Part shown: positions 43,486 to 53,768 of the stretch, piece by piece | Layout: every line of letters starts with the position of its first letter | How positions within the stretch are numbered: position 1 is the first letter of the stretch | Source: Streptomyces sp. AM 2-1-1 | Lineage (GTDB): Bacteria; Actinomycetota; Actinomycetes; Streptomycetales; Streptomycetaceae | DNA length: 64,000 nt | Reading direction: 5' to 3' | Assembly (NCBI RefSeq): GCF_029167645.1 | Contig: NZ_CP119147.1 | Location: forward strand, 6,342,501-6,406,500 | The notes under the pieces: generated by a model | What the model saw: only the letters and a program-made list of their open reading frames with translations | Told to the model about the DNA's origin: nothing | Database searches by the model: none | Position numbers and translations under genes: made by a program

Positions 43486-43543
43486 GGAAGCCGGGGCGAG
43501 ACCACATTCCACCCCTCCAGGTGGCGGTCTTGCCCCGGCTTCC
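43486..43543. terminator. Long hairpin downstream of uppP
   Basis: 18-bp stem (43486-43503 with 43526-43543, one G-U pair) with a 22-base loop, 47 bases beyond the uppP stop on the minus strand. Confidence 0.7.
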
Positions 43544-43589
43544 CGCTGCCGCGCTCGGCCTTGGCCAGGGCCGGGTGAGAAAGGCCGGG

Positions 43590-44462
43590 TCAGCCCGCCG
43601 ACTCTCCCGCGTGCGGGCTCAGCACGCCTGCGGCGACCAGGGCGAAGAGGACGATGCCGAGGATGACGCGGTAGTAGACGAACGGCATGAAGCTCTTGGA
43701 GGAGATGAACTTCATGAACCAGGAGATGACCACGTAACCCACCACGAACGCGACCACGGTCGCGAAGATCGTCGGGCCCCAGGAGACGTGGCCTTCGCCC
43801 GCGTCCTTGAGTTCGAAGACACCGGAAGCCAGGACGGCGGGGATGGCGAGCAGGAAGGAGTAACGCGCCGCGGCCTCGCGGGTGTAGCCCATGAGCAGGC
43901 CACCGCTGATGGTGGCGCCCGAGCGCGAGACCCCCGGAATCAGCGCCATCGCCTGGCACAGCCCGTAGATCAGACCGTCCCGCACTCCCAGGTCCTGGAG
44001 CGACTTGCGCTCCCTGGCGGCGCGGTGCTTGCCGCCGACCTCGTCGCGGGCCGCGAGACGGTCCGCGATGCCGAGGACGATGCCCATCACGATCAGGGTC
44101 GTCGCGATGAGACGAAGATCGCGGAACGGGCCCTCGATCTGGTCCTTGAAGGTCACCCCGAGCACACCGATCGGGATCGAGCCGACGATGACCAGCCAGC
44201 CCATCTGGGCGTCGTGGTCGCGGCGCATGTCGCGGTCGAAGAGTGACCGGAACCAGGACGACAGGATACGGGCGATGTCCTTGCGGAAGTAGATGATCAC
44301 CGCCGCCTCCGTGCCGATCTGGGTGATGGCGGTGAACGCCGCGCCGGGGTCGTGCCAGCCCGCGAAAGCCGCGGTCAGCCGCAGATGGGCGCTGGAGGAG
44401 ATCGGCAGGAACTCGGTCAGTCCCTGAACGAGGCCCAGGACGAATGATTCGAACCAGCTCAT
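43590..44462 (-). CDS. uppP: Undecaprenyl-diphosphatase (BacA/UppP type)
   Basis: 290 residues. ATG 44462 (MSWFESFVLGLVQGL) was chosen as the family start; upstream codons look like non-coding. Family motifs: LTEFLPISSSAHL with the catalytic Glu and Ser region, and ALIPGVSRSGATI. About eight membrane segments. It dephosphorylates undecaprenyl diphosphate to recycle the cell-wall lipid carrier, and its overproduction gives bacitracin resistance. Single gene followed by a hairpin. Confidence 0.95.
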   Translation of the reverse strand: MSWFESFVLGLVQGLTEFLPISSSAHLRLTAAFAGWHDPGAAFTAITQIGTEAAVIIYFRKDIARILSSWFRSLFDRDMRRDHDAQMGWLVIVGSIPIGVLGVTFKDQIEGPFRDLRLIATTLIVMGIVLGIADRLAARDEVGGKHRAARERKSLQDLGVRDGLIYGLCQAMALIPGVSRSGATISGGLLMGYTREAAARYSFLLAIPAVLASGVFELKDAGEGHVSWGPTIFATVVAFVVGYVVISWFMKFISSKSFMPFVYYRVILGIVLFALVAAGVLSPHAGESAG

Positions 44463-44668
44463 GGGGCTTAGGCCATCCCGGAGGTGATCAGGCGACGGCC
44501 GCACGACAGGGGAAGCGTCGGCAGCGTGCGAATGCGGTCAGAAAAGGACAAGGCGCAAGCCTCGGAGATCCTTTGTCGGTCGGGCGCAGCGTATCGCCTG
44601 TGGGTGAACGGCTTGCCGCCTGCCCCCGCCCCGGGCCACCTTCTCTGCGACGGACGCCGGGACGACGT

Positions 44669-45382
44669 TCAGACGGCCGCAGCGAGCCGGTGGCGTTTGC
44701 GCCAGGCGACCAGTGCGCCCCCGACCGCCGACAGCACGATGAACCCGGTCGCGGCGAGGAAGGCGGGGGAGGTGGGTGAGGCGGCCTGGCTGCCGGCGAT
44801 GACGTACGCCGCCGTGTTGGGGATCGAACCGATTCCGGTGGCCAGCAGGAACGGCGCGTACCGCATGCGGGAGGTGGCCGCGCAGTAGTTGGCGGCGGCG
44901 AACGGGACGCCCGGGAAAAGCCTGAGCGCCAGCATGGAGCGGAAGCCGTGCCGACTGAGCTGGCCGTCCGCGGCCTTCAGCCAGCGCCCGCGCAGCAGGG
45001 TGCGCAGCGCGTCCTGCCCCAGTACCCGGCCGAGCAGGAACGAGATACCGGCTCCGAGCACCGTGCCCGCGAGGGCGGCGGCCAGCCCTGCCTGGGTGCC
45101 GAACAGTGCTCCCGCCGCCAGGTTGAGGAGAGGGCGGGGGGCGAAGGCCACCGTGGAGACGCCGTAGGCCAGTCCGAAGAGCAGGACCGCCGTGGCGCCG
45201 GTGAGCTGTGCCGGCCAGCCGGAGGAGAGCAGGCGCTGTGGATCGAAGAGCAGCATGGTCGACGCGGCGGCGGCGAGAACCACGACGAGCAGGGAGAACC
45301 GGGACCAGGGGGACATCAGCGCCTTCGAACAGCGCAGGGCCGGACCGTTGCGGGGACGGGCCGCGGAGGCGGGTTCGAACAT
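44669..45382 (-). CDS. TVP38/TMEM64 (DedA-like) membrane protein
   Basis: About 237 residues from ATG 45382; ATG 45316, with GAAGG upstream, is a shorter alternative. Five or six hydrophobic segments surround the family motifs FAPRPLLNLAAGALFG, LGAGISFLLGRVLG and RLFPGVPFAAANYCAA. VTT-domain proteins are linked to lipid handling across membranes. It is divergent from the EF-Tu gene region. No neighbours give a specific role. Confidence 0.85.
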   Translation of the reverse strand: MFEPASAARPRNGPALRCSKALMSPWSRFSLLVVVLAAAASTMLLFDPQRLLSSGWPAQLTGATAVLLFGLAYGVSTVAFAPRPLLNLAAGALFGTQAGLAAALAGTVLGAGISFLLGRVLGQDALRTLLRGRWLKAADGQLSRHGFRSMLALRLFPGVPFAAANYCAATSRMRYAPFLLATGIGSIPNTAAYVIAGSQAASPTSPAFLAATGFIVLSAVGGALVAWRKRHRLAAAV

Positions 45383-45656
45383 CTGGGGAGAGTAACGGAA
45401 GAGGACATGTGATCGCCGTAATGCACGCGTGATGAACTGACGATCCAACAGGATCTGCCGGGTTTGCACCCACCGTGCGGACCCCTGCCCGGCGCACCTG
45501 TGTCCGGCGTCCCCGGTCCCTGCCCGGCGCGCACCCTGCCCGGCCGCGAGCACCCGCCCTGCCCGCGGACCTGCGCGGGGGACCGCACCACCCGCCTCCG
45601 CGACCCAACCGGAAAACCTGTCGACGCGCGCGGTCCCGGAGGGCCATCATCCAGAC

Positions 45657-45821
45657 ATGTCCCGGTACGCCTTCCTCGCAGCGCCGTCCGCAGTCGCGGA
45701 CGCGCCGAAGGCTGCCGCGCACACCGCGGTCGCACTCCACGCAGTGGCAGGCCCCGCAGCCGCGTTCCCCGCGGCGGTCGCGGCCGCCGCGACGGCGCTC
45801 CTCGACGGCGCCCGAAGCTGA
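45657..45821 (+). CDS. Possible 54-residue Ala-rich protein upstream of EF-Tu
   Basis: ATG 45657 opens 54 codons ([19 protein letters not shown], ending [10 protein letters not shown]) about 90 bases before EF-Tu. GGAGGG lies 13 bases upstream, further than ideal. Ala-rich and helical; no known family. It could be a real small protein, an upstream regulatory frame or chance. Confidence 0.3.
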   Translation: MSRYAFLAAPSAVADAPKAAAHTAVALHAVAGPAAAFPAAVAAAATALLDGARS

Positions 45822-45912
45822 CCCTCCTCCGCATGTCCGGCGGACCCCGGGAGGGGAGGGTCGGACAGGCGCAGGGGTCCCCTCCCACGGCTTCGCAACC
45901 AAGGAACGAGCC

Positions 45913-47088
<1,176 letters not shown>

Positions 47089-47095
47089 CGGCGGA

Positions 47096-47136
47096 CGCCG
47101 GGCGTGCCCGCCCCACCCGGGGAGGCACGCCCGGCG
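47096..47136 (+). terminator. Terminator of the EF-Tu3 gene
   Basis: Perfect 13-bp stem (47096-47108 with 47124-47136), loop of 15, starting 8 bases after the stop. Confidence 0.85.
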
Positions 47137-47172
47137 CACCCCCCGTCCCGGCCGACACCCCACAATGGGGGA

Positions 47173-48018
47173 GTGAACGAGCCGATACCCGTCATCCGTG
47201 ATGTCGACCGCGGTACCGCCCGCCTGCTGCCCGACGTCGACCGGGACCGCGCCTGGCTGCTCACGGTCGACGGCGCCCCGCAGTCGTACGTGGACCTGGA
47301 CGACCCCGCGCACCTGGAGTTCGAGTACGTCCAGCGGCTCGCGCACGTACTGGACACGGCCGCGGCCGCGGGCGAACCGCTCGACGTGCTGCACCTGGGC
47401 GGCGGCGCCCTCACCCTGCCCCGTTACACCGCCGCCACCCGGCCCGGTTCCCGCCAGCGCGTGGCGGAAGCCGACCGGGGACTGCTGGACCTGGTGGCGG
47501 AGGTCATGCCGCTCCCCGACGGCAGCGGCATCGCCGTGCACGCCGAGGACGCGCGGGAACTGCTGGAGCGGACCGCACCGGACTCGGTGGACGTACTGAT
47601 CGCCGACGTCTTCGGCGGGTCACGGGTCCCCGCCCACCTCACCTCCGTCGAGTACGCGCGGGCCGCGGGCCGGGTCCTGCGCACGGGCGGGGTCTACGCG
47701 GCCAACCTCGCCGACAGCGCGCCCTTCGACTTCCTCCGCTCCCAGCTCGCCGGCTTCGCCGCCGTCTTCCCGGAACTGGCGGTCGTCGCCGAACCCGCCG
47801 TGCTGCGCGGCCGGCGTTTCGGGAACATCGTGCTGCTGGCCGCCCACGCGCCCCTGGACACCGCCGCGCTCACCCGGCGCTGCGCGGGAGACGCCTTCCC
47901 CGCGCGGGTCGAGCACGGCCCGGCGCTCACCCGCCTGATCGGACGGGCGCAGCCGGTCGCCGACGCCGAGGCGGTCGCCTCACCCGAGCCGCCCCAGGGT
48001 GCCTTCACCGTCGGCTGA
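47173..48018 (+). CDS. Spermidine-synthase-like methyltransferase-fold protein
   Basis: 281 residues from GTG 47173. The Rossmann-like core has VLHLGGGALTLPRYTAATRP for cofactor binding, VHAEDARELL and LIADVFGGSRVPAHLTS, the arrangement of actinobacterial spermidine-synthase relatives. The canonical GGGxG is GGGAL and the substrate loop differs from SpeE, so aminopropyl transfer is not certain. Its last 39 bases overlap the end of the convergent MFS gene. Confidence 0.82.
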   Translation: MNEPIPVIRDVDRGTARLLPDVDRDRAWLLTVDGAPQSYVDLDDPAHLEFEYVQRLAHVLDTAAAAGEPLDVLHLGGGALTLPRYTAATRPGSRQRVAEADRGLLDLVAEVMPLPDGSGIAVHAEDARELLERTAPDSVDVLIADVFGGSRVPAHLTSVEYARAAGRVLRTGGVYAANLADSAPFDFLRSQLAGFAAVFPELAVVAEPAVLRGRRFGNIVLLAAHAPLDTAALTRRCAGDAFPARVEHGPALTRLIGRAQPVADAEAVASPEPPQGAFTVG

Positions 48019-49431
48019 GGAACCGTCGGCTGAGGAAGCGCCCGGTGGAGGAGCGGACGCCGATGCGGCGGGAGCGGCAGCCAGGAGGGACGCGGCGGGG
48101 AGCGGAGTGGCCGTGAGGGGAGTGGCCGGGAGAGGAGCGGCCGGTGCCTGCGCGGCGTCCCCGGTGGGGGAACCGCCCTTCGCGACCGGGGCGGTGTGTT
48201 CGCGCCGGGTCATGTTCCGTACGTCCGGTACGAGCAGGACCAGCGCGGTCGTGAGCACCACCAGGGCCGCGCACCCCCAGAGCGCCGTGCTCCGCCCGAC
48301 CAGTCCTTCGACCGGGCCGGCGACCGCCGTGGCGAGGGGCAGCATCGCGACCGAGCCGAACCAGTCGTAGGCGGAGACCCGCGACAGCTTCTCCTCCGGG
48401 ATCTCCTGATGCATCGTCGTCATCCAGGACACCCCGAACACCTCGAGGGTGACCCCGCTCACGAACATCACGGCGCAGAGCCCCGCCACCGGCAGCGGTA
48501 CGGCGAGCGCGGCCGAGGGGAGAGCCAGCGGAAAGACGCCGAGGGTGCCGGCGAGCAGCAGCCGCCGGGGCTTCCACCGGGACATCAGGACCGCCCCGCC
48601 GAGCGTGCCCACACCGAACGCGGCCAGCGCGGTGCCCCAGGGGCCGGGGCCGCCGAACTCGTCGCGGGCGACCAGTGGACCGTAGACCGACTCGGCGGCG
48701 CCGACGACCGCCACCACCACCGAGAACTGCGCCACGATCGCCCACAGCCAGGGACGGCCGATGAACTCCTGCCACCCTTCCCGCATGTCGGAGAGGAGGC
48801 CGCCGCCCGGCTCGCGGGCGGGGATGTGACTGACGTCGAGGAAGGCACGGAGGCCACCGGCGACCGCGAAGGCCGCCGCGTCCACGGCCAGGACCCACCC
48901 CGGGTTCACCGCCGAGGCCATGATCCCGCCGAGAGCCGCCCCGCCGATCCCGGCCCCCTGGCTCGACATGCGGAAGAAGGAGAAGGCGCGGCCGGCCTGC
49001 TCCGGGGTGACGGAGGACATCAGCATGCCCTCCGCGGCCGGGTTGAAGAAGGCCTGGCCGGTGCCGCAGAGCGCGGTGAGCACCATCATCTGCCAGAGCT
49101 CGGCCGTGCCGGTCAGGACGAGCACGGCGAAGACGGCCTGCGAGACGCAGTTGAGGGCGTTGGCCGCGACCATGACCCGGTGCCGGGGCATCCGGTCCGC
49201 CACGGCGCCGCCGATCAGGATGAAGAGCACCAGCGGAAGGGTGCGCGCGGCGGCGACGAGCCCGATGTCCCCGCCGTCCCCGCCCTGCCCCAGCACCGCG
49301 AACGAGGTGGCGATCAGAGCGCTGCTGCTGCCCACCCCGGTGATGACGGCGGCGCTGGTCAGCAGGGTGTAGTTGCGGCCGGCCCACTCGGGGCGGCGGC
49401 GCTTCACGGGGGAAATGGCGGGGGATGTCAC
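47980..49431 (-). CDS. MFS transporter, EntS-like exporter type
   Basis: About 483 residues from GTG 49431; no convincing ribosome-binding site, and a longer frame upstream looks non-coding. About twelve membrane segments with the MFS loop GGAVADRMPRHRVMV between helices 2 and 3, and SSSALIATSFAVLGQGGDGG after helix 1. The pattern matches the EntS/tetracenomycin-type exporters. The last ~60 residues are a Pro/Ala-rich cytoplasmic tail (PLPATPLTATPLPAASLL). Substrate unknown. It overlaps the convergent gene by 39 bases. Confidence 0.85.
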   Translation of the reverse strand: MTSPAISPVKRRRPEWAGRNYTLLTSAAVITGVGSSSALIATSFAVLGQGGDGGDIGLVAAARTLPLVLFILIGGAVADRMPRHRVMVAANALNCVSQAVFAVLVLTGTAELWQMMVLTALCGTGQAFFNPAAEGMLMSSVTPEQAGRAFSFFRMSSQGAGIGGAALGGIMASAVNPGWVLAVDAAAFAVAGGLRAFLDVSHIPAREPGGGLLSDMREGWQEFIGRPWLWAIVAQFSVVVAVVGAAESVYGPLVARDEFGGPGPWGTALAAFGVGTLGGAVLMSRWKPRRLLLAGTLGVFPLALPSAALAVPLPVAGLCAVMFVSGVTLEVFGVSWMTTMHQEIPEEKLSRVSAYDWFGSVAMLPLATAVAGPVEGLVGRSTALWGCAALVVLTTALVLLVPDVRNMTRREHTAPVAKGGSPTGDAAQAPAAPLPATPLTATPLPAASLLAAAPAASASAPPPGASSADGSSADGEGTLGRLG

Positions 49432-49650
49432 CCAGGGACTAAACACGCCGGGGCCCCGCGTTGCCAAATGGATATCTTCCACCGGAGGGCCCGAGCCGCC
49501 GTCCCCCGGGCCACCCACCCCCGGGGCCGGCCGCGCGGGGCCCGGCGCGTACCCGCCGCCCGCGTCCCGGCCGCGGTTCTCCGGGCGCCCGCCGCCGGGC
49601 TCCCGGGGAACCCGGCGGCCGGGGGCACGGTCGGCGGGACACGGCCGCGG

Positions 49651-50715
49651 TCAGGAGGTGGCGTCCACCAGCCGGACGGTGCTCAGGATCTTGTCGATCG
49701 TGGTGTCGGGGAGTTCGTCCTCCACGCCGGCGTTGGCGTAGAGGATCCAGGTCGCGTACTCGCCCTTGTCGTTCTTGAAGCCGAACGCCACCGACTTGCC
49801 GTCCGTGTCGCACTTGTTCTTCTTCGCGAGACCGAGCGCGGTGGCCTTCACGACACTGCCGGACAGGCCGGACTTGGTGGTGAACGCCTCGGGAGACCCG
49901 ACCTTCACCTTGTCCTTGGGGTCGGACTGCCCGTACGCGGCCCAGACCCAGGTGCCCGCCGCAGCGGTCGCGGCCTCGTCGGTCGACTTGGCACCCTGCG
50001 CGCCCTTGCTGCCGGCCCCGGCGAGGTCGCTCGTCTCCTCCCTGCCGTCCTTGTCGGAGTCGTCGACGCACCACTTGCTCTGGTAGAACGCGGGGGCACT
50101 GAACCCGGCGACCGGTCCGCCCGTCGGGTTCTTGGCGTCCTCGAACCCGGAGATCAGGCCGGCGCTCGCCACCTCCCAGTCGCCCGGCACGTCGAACTGC
50201 GTGCCCCACTTGGGGTTGGTGACGACCTTCCACCCGGGCACGGTCGGCTGCGGGTCGTTGTCGTCGCTGCGCGGGTTGGCCGGCGGGGAGGTGACGGCGG
50301 ACGGCTTGGCCGGGGCGGACGACGAGGCCTTGCCGTCGGCGACGTCCTTGCCGCCGCCTCCGTCGTCCTTCTTCATCACGACGATGCCGGTGACGACCGC
50401 CGTCGCCACCACCGCTGCCGCCGCGACCACGGCGACCACCGCCGTCTTCCGCTTGTCGTCGGGCGGCTTCGGTGCGCCGGGAGGCGCCTGCACGGCGTAC
50501 GCCGGCACGGTCGGCTGCTGGTACGGGTTCGGCTGGGGATGGCCGGGCTGCGGCCCGCCCTGCGGGTAGCCCTGAGGCTGCCCCGGCTGCCCCTGCGGGT
50601 ACCCCGGCTGCTGCTGGTACGGATTCGGTTGCTGGTACCCCGGCTGCTGGTACGGATTCTGGCTCGGGTCCTGCGGGTTCTGCTCGCCCCCGGGCGGCTG
50701 CTGTCCTGGCCACAT
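49651..50715 (-). CDS. Membrane-anchored protein with Pro/Gln-rich cytoplasmic tail
   Basis: 354 residues from ATG 50715. The first ~85 residues are repeats of Pro, Gln, Tyr and Gly (NPYQQPGYQQPNPYQQQP), a disordered tail. One transmembrane segment follows (TAVVAVVAAAAVVATAVVTGIVV, about residues 90-112), then a ~240-residue extracytoplasmic domain starting after a Ser/Pro linker, with WKVVTNPKWGTQFDVPGDWEV and a Cys pair. The type is common in streptomycetes; role unknown, perhaps cell-envelope sensing. Confidence 0.82.
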   Translation of the reverse strand: MWPGQQPPGGEQNPQDPSQNPYQQPGYQQPNPYQQQPGYPQGQPGQPQGYPQGGPQPGHPQPNPYQQPTVPAYAVQAPPGAPKPPDDKRKTAVVAVVAAAAVVATAVVTGIVVMKKDDGGGGKDVADGKASSSAPAKPSAVTSPPANPRSDDNDPQPTVPGWKVVTNPKWGTQFDVPGDWEVASAGLISGFEDAKNPTGGPVAGFSAPAFYQSKWCVDDSDKDGREETSDLAGAGSKGAQGAKSTDEAATAAAGTWVWAAYGQSDPKDKVKVGSPEAFTTKSGLSGSVVKATALGLAKKNKCDTDGKSVAFGFKNDKGEYATWILYANAGVEDELPDTTIDKILSTVRLVDATS

Positions 50716-50916
50716 GGCGAGTAACCATAGAGGGACCCGGGGCCCCGGGCTACGGCTGCCCCCGCGGGGGACGGCCAGGAGGCTGTCCTACCCGTGAGTA
50801 ACCCACGTGGCCGTGAGTGCCGCAGCGGAGAAGAGTCCCGGAGAGACGCTCGCCGCGACGGTCCCGAAGGCCGGCGCTCCCCCTCTCATTCGCCCGGACG
50901 ACGGACCAGCACCCAC

Positions 50917-50958
50917 CGCTGATCCTCCCGGCCGGTCCGCTGATCCTCCCGGCCGGTC
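50917..50958. repeat. Two tandem 21-bp copies
   Basis: The unit CGCTGATCCTCCCGGCCGGTC is repeated twice with no interruption in the ~400-base gap before the DedA gene. The rest of that gap shows no gene. Confidence 0.6.
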
Positions 50959-51135
50959 CGCCGTGTCGGGCCATCCGCCGGCGTGCTCCGCGGACCGGGG
51001 CCACCCTCGCCGGCCGGAGTGCCCGCCGTCGGGCGCGGCCGTCCCCGGCGTGGTCGGGCCCGGTACGCTGGCCCCTGTTGCCGTGGCGTCGCAGGGACGG
51101 CCGGCAGGGGGAACACCCGCACGGGAGGAACGGCT

Positions 51136-51783
51136 TTGCACGTCCAGGAGTGGCTCGAAACCATCCCCGCGCTCAGCATCTACCTTCTCGTGGGGGGCGT
51201 CATCGGCGTCGAGAGTCTGGGCATTCCGCTGCCCGGCGAGATCGTCCTCGTCTCCGCTGCGCTCCTCGCGTCCCAGCACGGGGAGATCGACCCGTACATC
51301 CTCGGGGCCTGTGCCACCGCCGGGGCCGTCATCGGCGACTCGATCGGCTACGCGATCGGCAGGAAGGGCGGACGCCCCCTGCTGGCCTGGCTGGAGGCGA
51401 GGTTCCCCCGGCACTTCGGCGCCGCCCAAGTCGGCATGGCCGAGCGCTCGTTCCAGAAGTGGGGCATGTGGGCGGTGTTCTTCGGCCGGTTCGTGGCGCT
51501 GCTGCGCATCTTCGCGGGCCCGCTCGCCGGCGTGCTGCACATGCCGTACTGGAAGTTCCTGATCGCCAACGTGCTCGGGGGGATCGTCTGGGCGGGTGGC
51601 ACCACCGCCGTCATCTACTCGGTGGGCGTGGTGGCGGAGGCATGGCTGAAGCGCTTCTCCTGGCTGGGGCTGGTGATCGCCGTACTCATCGGCCTGGCGT
51701 CGATGCTGGTGCTGAAGAACCGTGCCAAGAAGGCGGCCGCCCAGGCCGGCGAGGTCCCCGCGCCGGTCGCCACGGCGGACTGA
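51136..51783 (+). CDS. DedA-family membrane protein
   Basis: 215 residues from TTG 51136, chosen for GGGAGGA six bases upstream; the frame above is not protein-like. About five membrane segments with the DedA motifs ESLGIPLPGEIVLVSAALLA, GDSIGYAIGRKGG and FFGRFVALLRIFAGPLAG. DedA proteins affect envelope lipid transport and proton-motive force. A second, TVP38-type member lies at 44669. A hairpin at 51792 follows. Confidence 0.88.
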   Translation: MHVQEWLETIPALSIYLLVGGVIGVESLGIPLPGEIVLVSAALLASQHGEIDPYILGACATAGAVIGDSIGYAIGRKGGRPLLAWLEARFPRHFGAAQVGMAERSFQKWGMWAVFFGRFVALLRIFAGPLAGVLHMPYWKFLIANVLGGIVWAGGTTAVIYSVGVVAEAWLKRFSWLGLVIAVLIGLASMLVLKNRAKKAAAQAGEVPAPVATAD

Positions 51784-51791
51784 GGGACCCT

Positions 51792-51858
51792 GCCGGGGCA
51801 CCGGAGCCGGTACACCCGGGCCGCGCGACCGGCACCCCTCCCGGCTCCGGCCCCCGGC
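51792..51858. terminator. Hairpin between convergent genes
   Basis: CCGGAGCCGG (51801-51810) pairs with CCGGCTCCGG (51841-51850), extended by GCCGGGG/CCCCGGC. It abuts the carbonic anhydrase stop and lies 8 bases after the DedA stop. Confidence 0.6.
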
Positions 51859-52389
51859 TCACTCCGCGTGTGCCCGCCGGTGGGCCTTGGCCAGTTCCAC
51901 GTAGCCGACCGCGTTGAACCTGATCCCCTCCAGCTCCTCCGCCGTGACCTCGCGCTTGACCCGGGCGGGCACGCCCGCGACGAGGGAACCCGGCGGGACC
52001 CGCATGCCCTGGGGGACGAGGGCCTGCGCCGCGACCAGCGATCCGGCACCGATGTGCGCGCCGTTGAGCACGGTCGCGCCCATGCCGATCAGTACGTCGT
52101 CCTCGATCACGCATCCGTGCAGCACGGCGTTGTGGCCCACCGACACCCGGGCTCCGACCGTGAGCGGGAAGCCCGGGTCGGTGTGGACGCTGCAGTTGTC
52201 CTGGATGTTGCTGTCCGCACCCAGCGAGACGGGTCCGCAGTCGGCCCGCAGGACGGCCTGGTACCAGACGCTCGAACCGGGCGCGAGCGTGACCTCGCCG
52301 AGCACGACGGCGGTCGGCGCCACGAAGGCGTCCGGGTCGACGAACGGCTCCTGGCCACCCACACCCCTGATCAACGGCTGTTCCGCCAC
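51859..52389 (-). CDS. Gamma-class carbonic anhydrase-like protein
   Basis: 176 residues from GTG 52389. The left-handed β-helix is built from hexapeptide repeats (VVLGEVTLAPGSSVWYQAVL, VRADCGPVSLGADSNIQDNC). The metal-binding His residues appear as HTDPG, VSVGHNAVLHGC; the ADCGPV motif and the VPPGSLVAGVPARV C-terminus match the family (YrdA/CaiE-like). Catalytic activity of bacterial relatives varies. No partner genes indicated. Confidence 0.87.
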   Translation of the reverse strand: MAEQPLIRGVGGQEPFVDPDAFVAPTAVVLGEVTLAPGSSVWYQAVLRADCGPVSLGADSNIQDNCSVHTDPGFPLTVGARVSVGHNAVLHGCVIEDDVLIGMGATVLNGAHIGAGSLVAAQALVPQGMRVPPGSLVAGVPARVKREVTAEELEGIRFNAVGYVELAKAHRRAHAE

Positions 52390-52546
52390 GGTCCGCTCCT
52401 TCGTCCGGTGATGACCCGTCGGGGGAACCGTAGGTGACGGGTGCGCGCCTCCCCGCCAGTGGGGTGAGTACGGCGGTGAAGCGGTGGGGTGAACATCACA
52501 GAGCGGAGTGCCGAGGGGGGTGAATCCGGAGGGCTACCGTGAGCGG

Positions 52547-53296
52547 GTGCCGAAGAGCGATCACACCCCCTCCTTCCTGTCCCGCTGGTGGCGTCGCGCC
52601 GCCTCCCGGGCGGTCCACCGCGGCCGGGCCTGGGTGGGGGAGCACGGTGCGGTGACCGCCGAGCACCCCGGTCCGCTGCGCTTCCGCCGGATCGGGGAGG
52701 GGACGCGGCTGGCGTTCCCGCAGGGCACGGTCTTCGGTGAGCCGTGGATCCGTCTGGGAGACCATTGCGTCATAGCCGAGCAGGTGACGCTGACCGCCGG
52801 GATGATGCCCGGCCTGGAACTGGGCCCCGACCCGATCCTGACCCTGGGCGACGGTGTCGTCCTCGGCCGCGGCAGCCACGTCATCGCCGACACCACGGTG
52901 ACGATCGGCTCCGACACCTACTGCGGGCCGTACGTCTACATCACCTCGACCAACCACAGCTACGACGACCCGGACCAGCCGGTCGGCCGGCAGTGGCCGC
53001 GTACGGAACCCGTGGTGATAGGCCCGGGCTGCTGGATCGGCACCGGAGCGGTGGTGCTGCCCGGCGCCCGGCTCGGCCGCAACGTCGTGGTGGCGGCGGG
53101 CGCGATCGTGCGGGGAGAGGTCCCCGACCACGCCGTGGTGGCGGGCGCCCCGGCCCGGGTGGTGCGGAGTTTCGACCCGGAGCGGGGCTGGCAGCCCCCG
53201 CTGCGCACGCCCGCGCCCCGGCCCATCCCCGAAGGCGTCACCCCCGCGCAGCTCCTGGACTTCGCGGCCTCGGACAACGCCGCCGGTCCCGTCTGA
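52547..53296 (+). CDS. Hexapeptide-repeat acyltransferase (left-handed β-helix)
   Basis: About 249 residues from GTG 52547 (GTG 52520 is a possible earlier start). The central part consists of hexapeptide repeats and has the transferase hallmarks STNHSYDDP, with the catalytic His and loop, VVIGPGCWIGTGAVVLPGA and VPDHAVVAGAPARVV. It resembles maltose/galactoside or chloramphenicol-type acetyltransferases, including members that modify cell-envelope sugars. Acceptor unknown. Not adjacent to a pathway. Confidence 0.82.
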   Translation: MPKSDHTPSFLSRWWRRAASRAVHRGRAWVGEHGAVTAEHPGPLRFRRIGEGTRLAFPQGTVFGEPWIRLGDHCVIAEQVTLTAGMMPGLELGPDPILTLGDGVVLGRGSHVIADTTVTIGSDTYCGPYVYITSTNHSYDDPDQPVGRQWPRTEPVVIGPGCWIGTGAVVLPGARLGRNVVVAAGAIVRGEVPDHAVVAGAPARVVRSFDPERGWQPPLRTPAPRPIPEGVTPAQLLDFAASDNAAGPV

Positions 53297-53304
53297 CCCG
53301 CACC

Positions 53305-53606
53305 GCCCGGTCCGGGCGGGGAGATCACGCCCAGGGGACCGAGGGCGAGTGCCTGGCAGAAGCAGAGCCTCGCCACCGGGCCGACAGCGCCGGCGGCCAC
53401 TGCGAACCAGAGCCGGTCGCCCGCCTCGCTCCACGCGCCGGTCGCCACCGCGGTGGCTCCCAGCCCCACCACGGCGATCACTTGTGAGACGACGACCACG
53501 GTCAGGGCGGGGATCCGGCGGGTCGGCGGACCGCCCCCGAAGTCGGACAGCCCTCAGAGGAGACCGGTGGCCAGGGCGAAGAGTGCTGACAGGACGGGCC
53601 TCGCAG
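53305..53606 (-). pseudogene. DMT (EamA) transporter, decayed
   Basis: The minus-strand reading LSALFALATGLL is followed by a TGA where related transporters have Trp, then continues in frame as GLSDFGGGPPTRRIPALTVV and QVIAVVGLGATAVATGA. After about 90 residues, near LGVISPPGPGG, the similarity stops. Thus the N-terminal third of a drug/metabolite-type transporter remains with a premature stop and the rest is gone, removed up to the end of the acyltransferase gene. It would have been divergent from the Xre/cupin regulator. Confidence 0.75.
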
Positions 53607-53768
53607 TACAGTGCGGCGAACGGTGGGACGTGGCGCGGGGGGTGCGCGGCCGGCGGGCGCGCACGGGCGACATGCGCTGCGGGCCTTCGACGGTGCGCGA
53701 ACGGCTGCGGGGCGCATCACCCGGTAGTTCATTTTTTTGCACTCGGCATCAAGGATATTGGACTGAAT

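Noticed and set aside
45370..45395. GGGTTCGAAC, resembling the TΨC arm of a tRNA
   Set aside because: No matching acceptor, D or anticodon stems surround it; it lies at the start of the TVP38-type coding region.
48196..50724. Long open plus-strand frame across the MFS and Pro/Gln-rich protein genes
   Set aside because: It runs through two unrelated genes on the opposite strand and shows no protein-like features.
50729..51135. Possible gene before DedA
   Set aside because: Frames are open on both strands but contain only repeats and no motif; the DedA ribosome site fixes the start at 51136.
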